Positions 33,501 to 46,100 of a DNA stretch of 53,630 bases are shown piece by piece. Under the pieces are notes generated by a model, which worked only from the letters and a program-made list of their open reading frames with translations, did no database searches and was not told the DNA's origin. Source of the stretch: Streptacidiphilus carbonis (GTDB lineage Bacteria; Actinomycetota; Actinomycetes; Streptomycetales; Streptomycetaceae). The first letter of the stretch is position 1, and every line of letters begins with the position of its first letter. Made by a program: the position numbers and the translations under genes. The stretch covers positions 1-53,630 of the forward strand of contig NZ_BBPM01000052.1 of assembly GCF_000787775.1 (NCBI RefSeq). Direction: 5' to 3'.

Positions 33501-35243
33501 GGCCGGAGCCGCCCCGGCGACCACGCCTGCCGCCGGCTGGCCCGCGGCCAACGCCCGGACACCCGGGACCAGTTCGTCCAGGTGGGAACCCAGGACGACG
33601 GCCCGATGTCCGAACACCGACCGCGTCGTCGCCAGCGACCAGGCCAGGTCCACCGGATCCAGTCCAGCGCGCGCCTGGACCGAGGCCGCCAGCCGTGCGG
33701 CCTGTGCCGCCAGAGCGGCCTCGCTGTGCCCGGACAGCAGCCAGGCCGCAGGGACTCCCACCAGTACCCGGGGCGAGCGGTCCGACGGCGCGACGGGTTC
33801 GGCCTCGCCCTCGGCCCCGATCGGGGGTGCCTCTTCAATGATCACGTGGGCGTTGGTCCCGCTGATCCCGAACGCCGACACCCCCGCCCGCCGCGGGCTG
33901 CCGGTCGCCGGCCACGGCACTGCCTCGGCCAACAGCCGGACCTGGCCGCTGTCCCAGTCCACCTGCGGGGACGGCTCCTCGGCGTGCAGGGACTTCGGCA
34001 GCAGACCGTGCTGCAGCGCCAGCACCATCTTCACCACCCCGGCTGCCCCCGCCGCGGCCTGGGTGTGCGCGATGTTGGACTTCACCGACCCCAGCCACAA
34101 CGGCCAGCCCTCCGGCCGGTCCTGACCGTACGTCGCCAGCAGCGCCTGCGCCTCGATCGGATCGCCCAGCGTCGTCCCGGTCCCGTGCGCCTCCACCACG
34201 TCCACCTCGGCCGGCGACAGCCGGCCGCTGTCCAGCGCGGCCCGGATCACCCGTTGCTGCGAGGGACCGTTGGGCGCCGACAGCCCGTTCGAGGCGCCGT
34301 CCTGATTCACCGCGCTGCCACGAACCACGGCCATCACTTGGTGCCCGTTCCGGCGCGCCTCGGACAGCCGCTCCACCACCAGGACGGCGGCTCCCTCGCC
34401 CCAGCCCGTGCCGTTCGCACCGGCCCCGAAGGACTTGCACCGCCCGTCGGAGGCCAGCCCCTGCTGCAGGGCGAACCCGACGAACGATCCCGGCGTCGCC
34501 ATCACGGTCACCCCGCCGGCCAGCGCCAGCGTGCACTCCCCGGAGCGCAGTGACTGGATCGCGAGATGCAGCGCCACCAGCGAGGACGAGCACGCGGTGT
34601 CCACGGTGACGGCCGGCCCCTCCAGGCCCAGCGCATAGGACACCCGGCCCGAGATCACACTGGCCGCGGTCCCGGTGAGCAGGTATCCCTCCGAGCCGCT
34701 GCCCTCCAGGCCGGTGCCGTAGCCGAGGTAGCTGCCGCCGGCGAAGACCCCGGTCCGGCTGCCGTGCAGCGAACGGGGCTCGATCCCGGCCCGTTCCAGC
34801 GCCTCCCAGGAGGTCTCCAGCAGCAGCCGCTGCTGCGGATCCATCGCCAGTGCCTCACGCGGGCTGATCCCGAAGAAGGCCGGGTCGAAGTCAGCGGCGT
34901 CATGGATGAAGCCGCCCTGCGCGGCGGACGAGGTCGCGCCGTCCAGGCCCAGGGCGCCGAGCACGCCGCTGTCCCAGCCCCGGTCCCCCGGGAAGCCCGT
35001 CACCGCGTCCGTGCCCGAGACCAGCAGGTCCCAGAAGTCCTCCGGGCTGCGGACGCCTCCGGGGAAACGGCAGCCCATCCCCACGATCGCGACCGGCTCG
35101 TTCAGGGACGCCATGAAGCGCCTGTTCTGCCGCCGCAGGCGCTCGTTGTCGACCAGCGATCCCCGCAGCGCCGCAACCAGGTCTTGCGTATCCGATGCCA
35201 CCGTGGGCTCCTGTTCAGTCGTTTCGACGCGGACGGCGGCCAT
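30282..35243 (-). CDS. PKS 2: single-module polyketide synthase E, KS-AT(malonyl)-KR-ACP
   Basis: This 1653-residue subunit adds the penultimate unit. Residues 1-48 include the docking helix [18 protein letters not shown]. The KS begins at residue 49 with Cys218 in DTACSSS. The AT has Ser681 (GHSVG) and HAFH at 32895-32906, so malonyl-CoA is expected. There is no DH: the AT is followed directly by the KR structural half ([12 protein letters not shown]) and the catalytic half with TGGTGAIG near 31555-31590 and LDD. The ACP serine is 1537 (LGFDSL). The product is a beta-hydroxy thioester passed to PKS 3. The ATG at 35243 shares one base with the PKS 1 stop (TGATG), and GAGGA lies 9 nt upstream inside PKS 1, so the two are translationally coupled. 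A longer open frame reaches 36032 but runs through PKS 1. Confidence 0.95.
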   Translation of the reverse strand: MAAVRVETTEQEPTVASDTQDLVAALRGSLVDNERLRRQNRRFMASLNEPVAIVGMGCRFPGGVRSPEDFWDLLVSGTDAVTGFPGDRGWDSGVLGALGLDGATSSAAQGGFIHDAADFDPAFFGISPREALAMDPQQRLLLETSWEALERAGIEPRSLHGSRTGVFAGGSYLGYGTGLEGSGSEGYLLTGTAASVISGRVSYALGLEGPAVTVDTACSSSLVALHLAIQSLRSGECTLALAGGVTVMATPGSFVGFALQQGLASDGRCKSFGAGANGTGWGEGAAVLVVERLSEARRNGHQVMAVVRGSAVNQDGASNGLSAPNGPSQQRVIRAALDSGRLSPAEVDVVEAHGTGTTLGDPIEAQALLATYGQDRPEGWPLWLGSVKSNIAHTQAAAGAAGVVKMVLALQHGLLPKSLHAEEPSPQVDWDSGQVRLLAEAVPWPATGSPRRAGVSAFGISGTNAHVIIEEAPPIGAEGEAEPVAPSDRSPRVLVGVPAAWLLSGHSEAALAAQAARLAASVQARAGLDPVDLAWSLATTRSVFGHRAVVLGSHLDELVPGVRALAAGQPAAGVVAGAAPAGRPCRVGFLFAGQGAQRAGMGRELYAASPVFAAAFDQAAGLLEAELGEPIRDVVLGASDADADRADQTLFAQTGLFAVEVGLVALLAAAGIVPDLVAGHSVGEIAAAHAAGVLSLQDACRLVAVRARLMQGLPEGGAMAAIGAGEAELAAVLEGVPEVSLAAVNGPESVVVSGEAAAVDAFVEMWRERGRRVRRLRVSHAFHSARMDPVLDELGGLAEQLEYTVPKVPWVGALHGELVAKPEAGYWAAQARQPVRFADAVTAMAARGVSVFIEIGPDATLSALGAAVLDPGARFIPMLNPDLPAAEAALTGLARAHVQGVRVDWSAVLTPGNRTELPTYAFQHQRFWPQGATTATAGQRHTGGGTEAEAQFWAAVEHGDLTGLAGALEVDGEQPFSEVLPVLASWRRRDREESAVADWRYRVSWVPVRDPEPAALTGTWLVLTGMAGRDQAGAMVRVMTDQGARPVVVRVDAADVSREALAARIADALSDGPPAGVLSLLALEESPLPGFPEVSVGLAGSTGLVQALGDLGVAAPLWLLTRGAVAAGAQEVPAGPVQAQVWGLGRVVGLEHPDRWGGLVDLPAVLDERAATRLVGVLAGRAEDQVAVRPTGILGRRLVRARRPAGSSETVVEQRFSRGTVLVTGGTGAIGRKLADWLAERGTARTVLTSRSGPAAAGVARLVARSAEAGTAVAVLAADVARRGEVAGLLGWIAAQGPALTGVMHTAGVLDDGVLDRLTPERLTGVLAPKAAAAVHLDELTAGLDLSAFVLFSSAAATLGGGGQGNYAAANAFLDALAENRRGRGLVATALAWGPWAGGGMAESGAAVRQRLDGGLLRAMDPLQALKVLGQAMEEAETALTVMDVDWIQISAALGDVRQVPLLRELSDVHALVPVNGPVPEPPGAGQALAELAGLPAEEQERRLRALVRGQVARVLGHSDGDQVGDRTPLRELGFDSLTAVEFRNALAAVTGLALPTTLIYDHPTVAALAAHLRAALAPPAVDRFVLLAESIDRIENDLNRLAAGSKERDHLLDQLRGVLSRGAETGTRTAAAELADAGADELYDFIDTQLGL

Positions 35244-35480
35244 CAGCGGAGATCCTCGGAGCCGGCCCGGTCGCGGGCGATCCTGATCAGGTCGGCCACG
35301 TCCATCTCCTCGATGCCCACGGCCTCCTCGTCCGGCCCCGGCTCTCCGTCCGTGGCACCGGCCAGCGCGAGAAGGGAGTCGAGCAGCCCGGCACTCCGCA
35401 ACAGGCTGAGCGGGACCGACGACAGCACCTTCCGGAGCTCGGCCTCCTCGCCGTTCTCGGAGCCGCTGACGCCGAGCGTG
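35100..35480 (-). other. Docking pair joining PKS 1 (C-terminus) to PKS 2 (N-terminus)
   Basis: PKS 1 ends after its ACP with a tail (about 35480-35243) containing [14 protein letters not shown], the form seen in class 1b C-terminal docking domains. PKS 2 starts with [17 protein letters not shown] (35243-35100), the matching class 1b N-terminal coiled coil. The class differs from the two other junctions in the window, which should keep this hand-over specific. Confidence 0.8.
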
Positions 35481-38400
35481 GGGAGAAGCTCCGCCTTGAG
35501 GTATCGGGCCAGCCCGGCCGGGGTCGGATAGTCGAAGATCAGCGTGGCGGGCAGCCGCCGAGCGGTGGCCATCGACAGCCGGTTGCGCAGCTCGACCGCG
35601 GTCAGCGAGTCGAAGCCCAGGTCCGTAAAGGCTTGTTCGGCGCCGACGCTGTCCGCGGACTCGTGCCCGAGCACCGCCGCGACCTCGGCCCGGACCAGGT
35701 CGGTCAGGATCCGGTCCTGCTCGGCCGGGGTCTCGGCCGCCAGTCGCGTGATCAGTTCTCCCAGCGCGACCGGCTCTGGACCGGCACCGGCGGCCGGCAC
35801 CAGCTCGCGGACGTCGGGCAGTTCCCGCAGCAGCGGAACCTGCCTCAGATCGCCCATCGCCGACGCCGCCAGGGCCCAGTCCACGTCCATCACACTCAGC
35901 ACGCCGTCGGCGGCCCGCAGAGCCTGCCCCAGTACCCGCAGCGCCAGTTCGGGATCCATCGCCCGGAGCGGACCGCGCCCCACCCGGCCGCGGACCGTGG
36001 AGTCGGCCTCGGCCATCCCGCCGCCGGCCCACACCCCCCAGGCCACCGAGGTGCCCACCAGGCCGCGCCCGCGCCGGTTCTCGGCCAGGGCGTCCAGGAA
36101 CGCGTTGGCCGCCGCGTAGTTGCCCTGCCCACCGCCACCGAACGTCGCGGTCGCGGACGAGAACAGCACGAACGCCGACAGGTCCTGATCGGCCGTCAAC
36201 TCGTCGAGGTGGACCGCCCCACCGGCCTTCGGCGCCAGCACCCCGCCCAGCCGCGTCGCAGTCATGCCCTCCAGCACTCCGTCGTCCACCACGCCCGCGG
36301 TGTGCATCACCCCGGTCAGGGCAGGGCCGTCGGCGGCCATCCAGCTCAGCAGCCCGGCCACGTCGGTCCGTTGTGCGACGTCACCGGCCAGCACCGCCAC
36401 CGCTGTTCCGCCTTCGGCCAGCCGCGCCGCCCGCCGGGCGACCCCGGGCGCTCCGGGACCGGAGCGGCTCCACAGCACCACCCGCGCCGTGCCCGACTCG
36501 CCCAGCCAGTCGGCCACCTGCCCGCCGATCGCCCCGGTTCCGCCGGTGACCAGCACGCTCCCCCGCGTGAGGTTCGTTCCGACGGGCGATCCGGACAGGC
36601 CGGCCGAACCCGCCACCCCGAGCGGACTGCGGGCCCGTACCAGCCGGCGGGCCAGAACGCCCGTCGCCCGTACGGCCACCTGGTCCTCGCCGCACCCTGC
36701 CAGCACCCCGGCCAGCCGAGCCGCGGCCCGGTCGTCCAGGACCGGCGGCAGATCGATCAGCCCGCCCCAACGGTCCGGATGCTCCAGGCCCACCACCCGG
36801 CCCAGCCCCCAGGCCTGGGCCTGGACCGGTCGGGTCAGCAGTTCCTGACTCCCGACCGCGACAGCGCCCCGGGTCAGCACCCACAGCGGCGCGGCGACGT
36901 CGGCGTCCCCCAGCGCCTGCACCAGGCCCACCGTCCCGGCCAGACCGGCCGACACCTCGGGGCAGTCGGCCAGCGGTGCCTCGTCCAGGGCGAGCAGGGA
37001 CAGCACCCCGGCCACCGGCCCGGTCTGCACGTCGCCGATCCGGGCCGCCAGGGCGTCCCGGGTCGCCCCGGCGGCGACCGGGACCAGGACGGTCTCCGCC
37101 CCCGCAGCGGTCAGCGCCCGTACGCACTCCTCGGCCACGCCGAGGCCGGCCGGACCGGTGACCACCAGCCAGGTGCCGGTCGGTGCGGCCGATTCCGGGT
37201 CGGGGACCGGCGTCCAGGCGATCCGGTAGCGCCAGTCCGCGACTGCCGACTCCTCGCGGTCGCGCTGCCGCCAGGACGCCAGGACCGGCAGCACCTCGCT
37301 GAACGGCCGTTGCGCGTCCACATCCAGTGCGCCCGCCAGTGCGGCCAGATCGCCGTGCTCGACCGCGGCCCAGAACTGCGCCTCCGCCGCCGTGCCGCTA
37401 CCCGCCGCGGTCGGGGTCGGAGCCGCCGCCGTCCCAGCCCAGAAGTGCTTGCGGGCGAAGGCGTAGGTCGGCAGCTCGATCTGCTGCCCGACGGGCAGGA
37501 CCGCGGTCCAGTCCAGGTCGACTCCCCGGATGTGGGCGCGGCCGAGGGCGGTCAGCACCGAGGTCGAGGCCGACGTCTTGGGACGGAGCATCGGCACGAA
37601 CTCCGTGTCGTCGCCCTGCCCGCTGTCGTCGGCGGCGGTGAGCGCTGTCGATCCCATCGCGGAGAGGGTTCCGTCCGGGCCGATCTCGATGAAGACCGAG
37701 ACGCCCTGATCGGCCATCACCTGCACCGCGTCCGCGAACCGGACCGGCTGCCGGGCCTGGGCGGGCCAGTATCCGGCGTCCGGGGCCGTGATCTGAGCGC
37801 CCGTCAGGGATCCCACCCATGACACCGTCGGCGCTCGATGCTGCAGACGACCGGCCACAGCTCCCAGTTCGTCCAGCACCGGATCCATCCGGGCCGAGTG
37901 GAAGGCATGGCTCACCCGCAGCCGGCGCACCCGGCGTCCCCGCTCCCGCCACATCTCCACGAACGCGTCGACGGCAGCCTCGTCACCCGAGACGACCACG
38001 GACGTCGGCCCGTTCACCGCCGCCAGCGACACCCCCTCCACGTCCTCCAGGCCGGCCAGCACCTCGGCCTCACCCGCTTCGATCGCCGCCATCGCCCCGC
38101 CCAGCGGCAGCCCCTGCATCAGCCGGGCCCGGGCCGCCACCAGCGCGCAGGCGTCCTCAAGGCTCAGCACTCCCGCCGCGTGCGCCGCCGCGATCTCGCC
38201 CACCGAATGGCCGGCCACCGCATCCGGCACGATCCCGGCCGCAGCGAGGACGGCGAGCAGGCCGACCTCCATCGCGAACAGGCCGGTCTGGGCGAACACC
38301 GTCTGATCGGCCAGCGCCGCGTTCACGGGGTCGCCCGAGCCCGAGGAGCCGTTCAGACCACTCACATCGGGGGCGCTGAGCACGATGTCCCGGACGGCCA

Positions 38401-40126
38401 GCCCCAGCTCGGCCTCCAGCACATCGACGACCCGGTCGAACGCGGCCGCGAACACCGGGGACGCTGCGTACAACTCGCGTCCCATCCCGGCCCGTTGGGC
38501 CCCCTGGCCGGCGAACAGGAAGCCGACCCGGCTCGCCCGGCCGGTCGGGACCGCGCCCGCGAGCACATGGGCCGCCGACCTGCCCGCAGCCAGTGCCGTC
38601 GCACCTGACAGCAGCTCAGCCGGTCCGGCTCCCAGCACCACGGCGCGGTGCTCGAACACGGACCGGGTGGTGGCCAGCGACCAGCCCACATCGACCGGGT
38701 CCAGGCCCTCGCCGGCACGGACCCGACCCGCCAGCCGTCCCGCCTGCGCGGCGAGGGCGTCTGCCGTCCGGGCCGAGAGCAGCCACGCCAGGGGGGCGTC
38801 ACGCAGCACTTCCGGCCGGTCGGCGATGCTTCCGGGCTGCGCCGGGGCTGCCGGATCACCCGGTGTCTCCTCGACGATGAGGTGGGCGTTGGTGCCGCTG
38901 ATCCCGAACGCGGACACTCCGGCGCGGCGCGGACGCACGCCCGCCGGCCAGGGCGTCGGTTCGGTCAGCAGCCGGGCGTCGCCCTCGGCCCAGTCCACGT
39001 GCGGGGACGCCTGGTCCGCGTGCAGGGTGCGCGGCAGGACCTCGTTCTCCAGCGCCAGCACCATCTTGATCACACCCGCCACACCTGCGGCGGCGCCGGT
39101 GTGAGCGATGTTGGACTTCACCGATCCCAGCAGCACCGGTCGGCCCTCCGGCCGACCCTGCCCGTAGGTGGCCAGCAGCGCCTGCGCCTCGATCGGGTCC
39201 CCCAGCACCGTGCCGGTGCCGTGCGCCTCGACCGCGTCCACATCGCCGGCCCGCAGCCGAGCGTTGGCCAGGGCCGCCCGGATCACCCGCTGCTGGGAGG
39301 GACCGTTGGGCGCGGTGAGCCCGTTGGAGGCGCCGTCCTGGTTCACCGCGCTGCCGCGGACCACGGCCAGGATCCGGTGGCCGTTGCGCTGCGCGTCTGA
39401 GACTCGTTCCAGCAGCAGGATCCCGGCGCCCTCGCCCCAGCCGGTGCCGTCCGCCGAGGCGCTGAAGGACTTGCAACGGCCGTCGGACGCGAGCCCGCCC
39501 TGCCGGGAGAACTCGGTGAACAGCCCCGGCGTCGCCATCACCGTCGCGCCGCCCGCCAGTGCGAGCGTGCACTCGCCGGACCGCAGCGCCTGGCAGGCCA
39601 GGTGGATGGCGACGAGGGAGGAGGAGCAGGCCGTGTCCACGGTCACTGCCGGGCCCTCCAGCCCGAGGGCGTAGGACACCCGGCCGGAGATCACGCTGCC
39701 CGCGCTGCCGGTGATCCCGTAGCCCTCGCGGCCGATGCCGTACCAGGACCCGCCGTATCCGCCCGCGAAGACTCCGGTGGCGCTGCCCCGCAGGGTCGCC
39801 GGGTCGATCCCGGCGCGTTCCAGCGCCTCCCACGAGACCTCCAGCAGCAGCCGCTGCTGCGGGTCCATGGCGAGTGCCTCGCGGGGGCTGATCCCGAAGA
39901 ACGCGGGGTCGAACTCGCCTGCGTCGTAGAGGAATCCGCCGAGTCGGGTGGTCGAGGAGGCCGCTCCGTCGGCACCGGCCGCGTAGACGGCGTCGGTGTC
40001 CCAGCCCCGGTCGGTCGGGAATCCGGCGACGGCGTCGGTGCCGTTCCGCAGCAGATCCCAGAAGTGGTCGGGGCTGTCGGCGCCGCCGGGGAACCGGCAG
40101 CCGATGCTCACGATCGCAATCGCCTC
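35243..40126 (-). other. PKS 1 module D: KS-AT(malonyl)-KR-ACP plus docking tail
   Basis: The KS begins at 40126 ([10 protein letters not shown]) with DTACSSS near 39614-39640. The AT Ser is at 38204-38206 (GHSVG) and HAFH at 37898-37909, so malonyl-CoA is expected. No DH is present; the KR structural half starts at [12 protein letters not shown]. The KR catalytic half has TGGTGAIGG near 36520-36560 and VDD. The ACP serine is at 35606-35608. The AT and KR closely resemble those of PKS 2, including an almost identical DNA stretch around HAFH. Predicted output is a beta-hydroxy unit without a methyl branch. Confidence 0.9.
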
Positions 40127-43100
40127 GTCCGGTGCCGCCGCGACCACAGCCGGAAGTTCGGGTCCCACTCCCTCAAGCTGTCCCGAACGTCCCTGCTGCT
40201 GGAGCTGGACGCGCAGCTGGGCGGCCAACACCGTCGGCGTCGGGTAGTCGAACACCAGGGTCACCGGCAGCTTCAGCCCGGTGACGGCGGCCAGCCGGTT
40301 GCGCAGCTCGACGGCGGTCAGCGAGTCGAACCCGACGTCCCGGAAAGCCCGTCCGCTCTCCATCATTTCGGCCGGGGCGTGTCCGAGCACGGCCGCGGCA
40401 TGGGTGCGGATCAGGTCGGCCAGCGTGCGGTCCGCCTCGGCTCGGGACAGGCCGGCCAGTTGCGCCCGGAGCGCCTGACCCACCGTCCCGCTCGCCGCCA
40501 CCGCGCGGTTGGACCCGCCGGACAGGGTCCGCAGCAGGGCCGGGACCAGGGCGTTGGTACCGGCCTGCGCGACCTGGGTGCGCAGAGCGGCCACATTGAG
40601 CCGGGCCGGGACCAGCAGGGCGTCGTCCAGGCCCAGGGCCTGGTCCAGCAGCGCCAGCCCTTCTTCGGCGGACATCGCGCCGACGCCGCCGCGGGTCATC
40701 CGCTCGCGGTCGCCGGCGCTGAGATGGCCGGTGAGACCGCTGGCGGCGGCCCACAGGCCCCAGGCCAGCGAGACCGCGGTGAGTCCGGTGCCGCGGCGGT
40801 GGGCGGCCAGAGCGTCCAGGAAGGCGTTCCCGGCCGCGTAGTTGCCCTGCCCGGCGGCGCCGAAGGTCGCGGCGGCCGAGGAGAACATGGCGAAGAAGTC
40901 GAGGTCGAGCCCGGCGGTGAGCCGGTGCAGGTGCCAGGCGGCGTCCGCCTTGGGCCGCATGACGGCGTCAATGCGGTCGGCGGTCAGCGAGTTGATGACG
41001 CCGTCGTCGAGCACCCCGGCGGCGTGCACCACCCCGGTCAAAGGGGTCCGCGCCGGGATCCGGTCCAGCAGCCCGGCCAGGGCGACCGGGTCGACGACAT
41101 CGCAGGCGACGATCTGCACCTCGGCTCCCGCTTCGGCGAGGCCGGCGGCCACGCCCGCAGCGCCGACGGCCAGCGGGCCGCTGCGGCTGGCCAGCAGGAG
41201 TCGGCCGGCCCGGCCGGTCACCGCCAGGTGCCGGGCGACCAGACCGGCCAGGGTGCCGGTGCCACCGGTGATCAGCACGGTCCCGGCCGGATCGCGTGGC
41301 TTCGCCGGCGCGGGGGCAGCGGCCGGGCGGACCAGCCTGCGTCCGTAACCACGGCCGGCCCGGATCGCCAGCTCGGGTTCGCCCGAGCCGAGAGCGGCGG
41401 CGAGCACACCGATCGCCGCAGCGGTCTCCTCGCACGCAGCGGTCTCGTCGCCCGCAGCGGTCGAGGCGGGCGGCAGGTCGGCGAGGATCAGCCGGTCCGG
41501 GTGCTCGGACTGCGCAGAGCGGACCAGGCCCCAGGCAGCGGCGGCCGGAAGGTCCGTCACCGCGTCGCCGGGCCGGGTGGCGACCGCCCCGCGGCTGACG
41601 ACGACCAACCGGGCCTCGTCCAGGGTGTCCAGCGCCAGCCACTGCTGGACCAGCTCCAGCACCTGGACGGTGGTCCGGCGCGCGGCCTCAGCCATGCCCT
41701 CGTCATCGACAGCTTCGTCACCGATGCAGGCCAGCACCAGTTCCGGGCGCGGTCGGTCCGGATCGCCGGATTCGAGCGCCTCGACCAGCGCGGTGAGGTC
41801 AGGGTGCGCTTCCACGTCGACCCCGGACGCAGCCAGTGAGCCGGCGAGGCCCAACCGGTCGGCACCGATGAGGGCCCAGCGACCGGCCGAGGCGGCCACC
41901 GGAACCGGCACGGGTACCCAGTCCACGCCGAACATCGCGTCACGCAGCCGGTCGGCGCCGGTCCGCAGCCTCTCGGACGGGACCGGACGCAGCGTCAGGG
42001 ACTCCACCGTCAGTTCTGGCGTGCCCGTGGCGTCGACCGCGACCAGCGACAGCCGTCCGTCGGCGGAACGGCTCAGCCGGGCGCGCAGTGTCGAGGCACC
42101 GGCGGAGTGCAGGGTCATCCCGGTCCAGCCGGACGGGAGCATGGTCTCGGCCGGACCTGCGGTCGGCCAGCCGTCCCCGGCGACGGCGACGGCATCCAGG
42201 AGTGCGGCCGACAGCGCCGGGTGCAGCCCGAACGTCGCCGAGCCGGAGCCGTCGGGAAGGGTGATTTCGGCGAGGAGGTCGTTGCCGTCCCGCCAGGCGA
42301 ACCTGAGCGGGCCGTCGGCGGCGCCATCACTGTCGATCAGCGGAACCGAGTCCGGCGGCGGCCAACTCGCGAAGGCGGCGGCGAGGGCCGGGTCGGCCGG
42401 TCGGTCCGGGGCGAGTCGGCCCTGGGCATAGCGGGTCCAGGGTTCGTCGGACTGCGCGCGTCGGGCGTAGATCTCGACCGTCCGCTGCCCGTCGCTGTCC
42501 GGATCGCCCACGGCGGCCTGGACCTGCAGCGGCGCACCGGCCGCGATCACCAGCGGCGGCCCGGGGACGAGTTCGGCGATCCTGGGGCAGCCGACCTGGT
42601 AGCCGGCCACCACCGCGAGTTCGGTGAGGACGGTCGCGGCCGCCGCCGGTTCGGCCAGCCACGGCTGCTCGGCCAGGCTGAGCCGCCCGGTGATGACCAG
42701 CCCCTCGGCGTCGGCGAGTTCGACCGCCGCGCCGAGCAGCGGGTGGCCGACCGGGTCGAGCCCGGCCGAGCTCACATCCCCGGCGCCGGAGCCGGTCGGG
42801 CGGTACCAGTACCGCTCGTGTTGGAAGGCGTAGGTCGGCAGCGCGATCCGGCGCGCGGCCGGAAGGACCTTGGCCCAGTCGACGACGACGCCGTACGCGT
42901 GCACTTCGGCGAGGGCGGCCAGGACCCGGTCCGGGCCACCGTCCTCCCGCCGCAGGGTGCCGGTGACCACCAGCGACCGCTGGTCGGGGTCGGAGTCGGA
43001 GTCGGAGTCGTCCAGGGTGGCCTGGACCGCGGTCGTGAGCACCGGATGCGCCGAGGTCTCGACGAACACCGTGTGCCCTGCGTCGCCCAGCACTCGGACG

Positions 43101-46100
43101 GCGTCAGCGAACTGGACCGGGGCGCGCAGGCTGGCGTACCAGTAGTCGGCGTCGGCGTCGGTGCCCGCCAGGATCTCGCCGGTCATGGCCGACACCATGG
43201 GCACCCGCCCGGCCCGGGGAGTGATCGGCGCCAGCAACTCGAGGATCTCCTCGCGGAGTTCCTCGACCTGCGGGCCGTGGGAGGCGTAGTCGACCGGGAG
43301 CCGACGAGCCCGGATCCCGGCCGCCTCGCACTCGGCGGCGAGTTGGTCCAGGGCCTCCGGGACGCCGGAGACGACGGTGGCGTCCGGTCCGTTGACCGCG
43401 GCGATGTCCACCAGGCCGGCCCAACGGCCCAGCCGGACCGCGACCGCCTCGGCGGACTCGGCCAGCGACAGCATGCCGCCGCGCCCGGACAGCGCGGTCA
43501 GCGCACGGCTGCGCAGCGCCACGATCCTGGCCGCGTCCTCCAGGCTGAGGATCCCGGCCACGCAGGCGGCGGCGATCTCACCCTGGGAGTGCCCAAGCAC
43601 GGCGTCCGGGTGCACGCCGGCGGCCTGCCACACCGCCGCCAGCGACACCATCACCGCCCACAGGGCCGGCTGGACCACGTCGACCCGGTCCAGGCCGGGC
43701 GCGCCCTCCCTGCCGTTGAGCACGTCGTCCAGGGACCAGTCCACAAAGGCCGACAGGGCCAGCTCGCACTCGGCCAGCCGGGCCGCGAACACCGGCGAAG
43801 CCGCGGCCAGCTCCCGGCCCATGCCGACCCACTGCGACCCCTGCCCCGGGAAGACGAAGACCACCCGGCCGTTGCCGCCACCGGCCGGGACCGTCCCGGT
43901 CACGGCCGAGGCCGTCGGCAGGCCGCTTGCGACCGCTGTCAGCCCGGAGAGCAGTTCCTCCCGGCTCTGCCCCAGGACGACGGCCCGGTGCTCGAACACC
44001 GACCGGGTGGTGGCCAGCGACCACCCGATCTCCGCGCCATCGGCCGACCTGGCGGTCGCGTCGGTGCCCAGGAAGTCGGTCAGCCGGGCCGCCTGCTCGG
44101 CCAGACCGGCAGCGGTGCGCCCGGACACCAGCCAGGCCGTACCGCTCGACAGCACCGACGGCGCGGTCGGCTCGGGGCTCTCGGCCGGGGGTGCGGCCTC
44201 CTCGATGATGACGTGGGCGTTGGTGCCGCTGATCCCGAACGAGGACACCCCGGCGCGCCGCACCCGTCCGTTCACCGGCCACGGCCTGGCCTCGGCCAGC
44301 AGCTCGACGGCACCGGCCTCCCAGTCGATGTTCTGCGCCGGCTGGTCCGCGTGCAGGCTGAGCGGCAGCTCCTGGTGCTGGAGCGCCAGCACCATCTTCA
44401 TCACGCCGGCCGCTCCAGCCGCGCTCTGGGTGTGGCCCAGGTTGGACTTCACCGAGCCCAGCCACAAAGGACGATCCTGCGGCCGGTTCTGACCGTAGGT
44501 CGCCAGCAGTGCCTGTGCCTCGATCGGGTCACCCAGCGTCGTGCCGGTTCCGTGCGCCTCCACCACGTCGATGTCCGCGGCCGACAATTCGGCGTTGGCC
44601 AGCGCGGCCCGGATCACCCGTTGCTGGGACGGACCGTTCGGCGCCGTCAGCCCGTTCGACGCGCCGTCCTGGTTCACCGCGCTGCCACGGACCACCGCCA
44701 GCACCGGGTGTCCGTTGCGGCGGGCGTCCGACAGCCGCTCCAGCAGGATCAGCCCGGCGCCCTCGGCCATGCCCATGCCGTCCGCCGAAGCCGAGAACGC
44801 CTTGCAGCGCCCGTCCTCGGCAAGGCCGCGCTGCCGGGAGAAGCCGACCAGCGCCCCCGGTGTCGCCATGACGGTGACGCCACCCGCAAGGGCCAGCGAG
44901 CACTCCCCCGACCTCAGGGCGGAGGCAGCCAGGTGCAGGGCGACCAGCGCCGAGGAGCAGGCGGTGTCGACAGTGACCGCCGGGCCCTCCAGGCCCAGGG
45001 TGTAGGAGACCCGTCCCGAGATCACGCTGGTCGAGGCCCCGGTCATCAGGTGCCCCTCGGAGCCACCGCCACCGGACGCCCCGTAGCCCCAGGACGATCC
45101 GCCGGCGAAGACCCCGGTCTGCGATCCCCGCAGGCTGACCGGGTCGATTCCGGCCCGCTCCAGGACCTCCCAGGAGATCTCCAGGAGCAGTCGCTGCTGC
45201 GGGTCCATGGCTCGGGCCTCGCGCGGGCTGATCCCGAAGAAGCCGGGGTCGAACTCGGCGGCGTCGTGCACGAATCCGCCCGAACGGGCGTAGGACGTAC
45301 CGGCCTTGTCCGGATCGGGGTCGTAGAGGGCCTCCAGGTTCCAGCCGCGGTCGTCCGGCAGGTGGGTGATCGCGTCGCGGCCTGCGGAGAGCAACTCCCA
45401 CAGTCCTTCGGGGTCGTGGATGCCGCCGGGGAAGCGGCAGCCCATCCCCACGATGGCGATCGGCTCTCCCGCCTCCGCCGCGCTGACCGCCGGCGCGGAC
45501 ACGTCCTGGACCAGCACGCCGAGCAGCTCCGCCGCGAGGTGTCCGGCCAGGACGGCTGTCGTCGGATAGTCGAAGACCAGGGTGGCCGGCAGCCGCAGCC
45601 CAGTGGCCTCGTTCAGCCGGTTGCGCAGGTCGACCGCGGTGAGTGAGTCGAAGCCCAGATCGCTGAAGGCCCGGCCGGGTTCGATCTGATCCGGCGACGC
45701 GTGCCCGAGCGCCGCCGCGACATGGGTGCGGACCAACTGGACCAGCATCCGGTCGCGTTCGGCCACCGGCACCCGGGCCAGCTGCTGCCGCAACGCTCCC
45801 GACCCGGCACCGGCGTTGACCGCCGAGGCGACCCCGGTACGGATCGGACCGGCCAGCCCGTGCAGCAGCAGCGGCAGCGCTGCGCCGCGGGCGGCCGCCA
45901 CCCGGAGCCCGGCGACGTCCAGCCGGAACGGAACCAGCAGGGCCTCGTCGCGGCCGAGGGCCGCGTCGAACACGGCCAGGCCCTCTTCTGCGCCCAGTTC
46001 GGCGGTGCCGCTGCCGGTGGCCCGGGCCAGCAGGCCCTGGCTCAGGTTCCGGCCGATCCCGGCCCCGGCGACCCAGGCTCCCCAGGCCAGCGAGAGGCCG

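Larger units (their letters stand above)
40127..45466 (-). other. PKS 1 module C: KS-AT(methylmalonyl)-DH(inactive)-KR-ACP
   Basis: The KS begins at 45466 and has DTACSSAL near 44946-44973. The AT Ser is at 43586-43588 (GHSQG) and YASH at 43277-43288, so methylmalonyl-CoA is expected. The DH fold starts normally ([20 protein letters not shown]), but the catalytic stretch reads [10 protein letters not shown] in place of DHxxGGTxxFPGTGYV near 42625-42660. His, Gly and Pro are all lost with a net loss of six residues, and the second motif LLDAxLQ is also disrupted. The KR (TGGTGTLAG near 41240-41280, LDD) looks active and the ACP serine is at 40322-40324. Predicted output is a methyl-branched beta-hydroxy unit. 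Confidence 0.9.

Noticed and set aside
35244-36032. N-terminal extension of PKS 2 upstream of 35243.
   Set aside because: It runs inside the PKS 1 ACP and KR in another frame with no domain content; the docking helix and GAGGA site fix the start at 35243.
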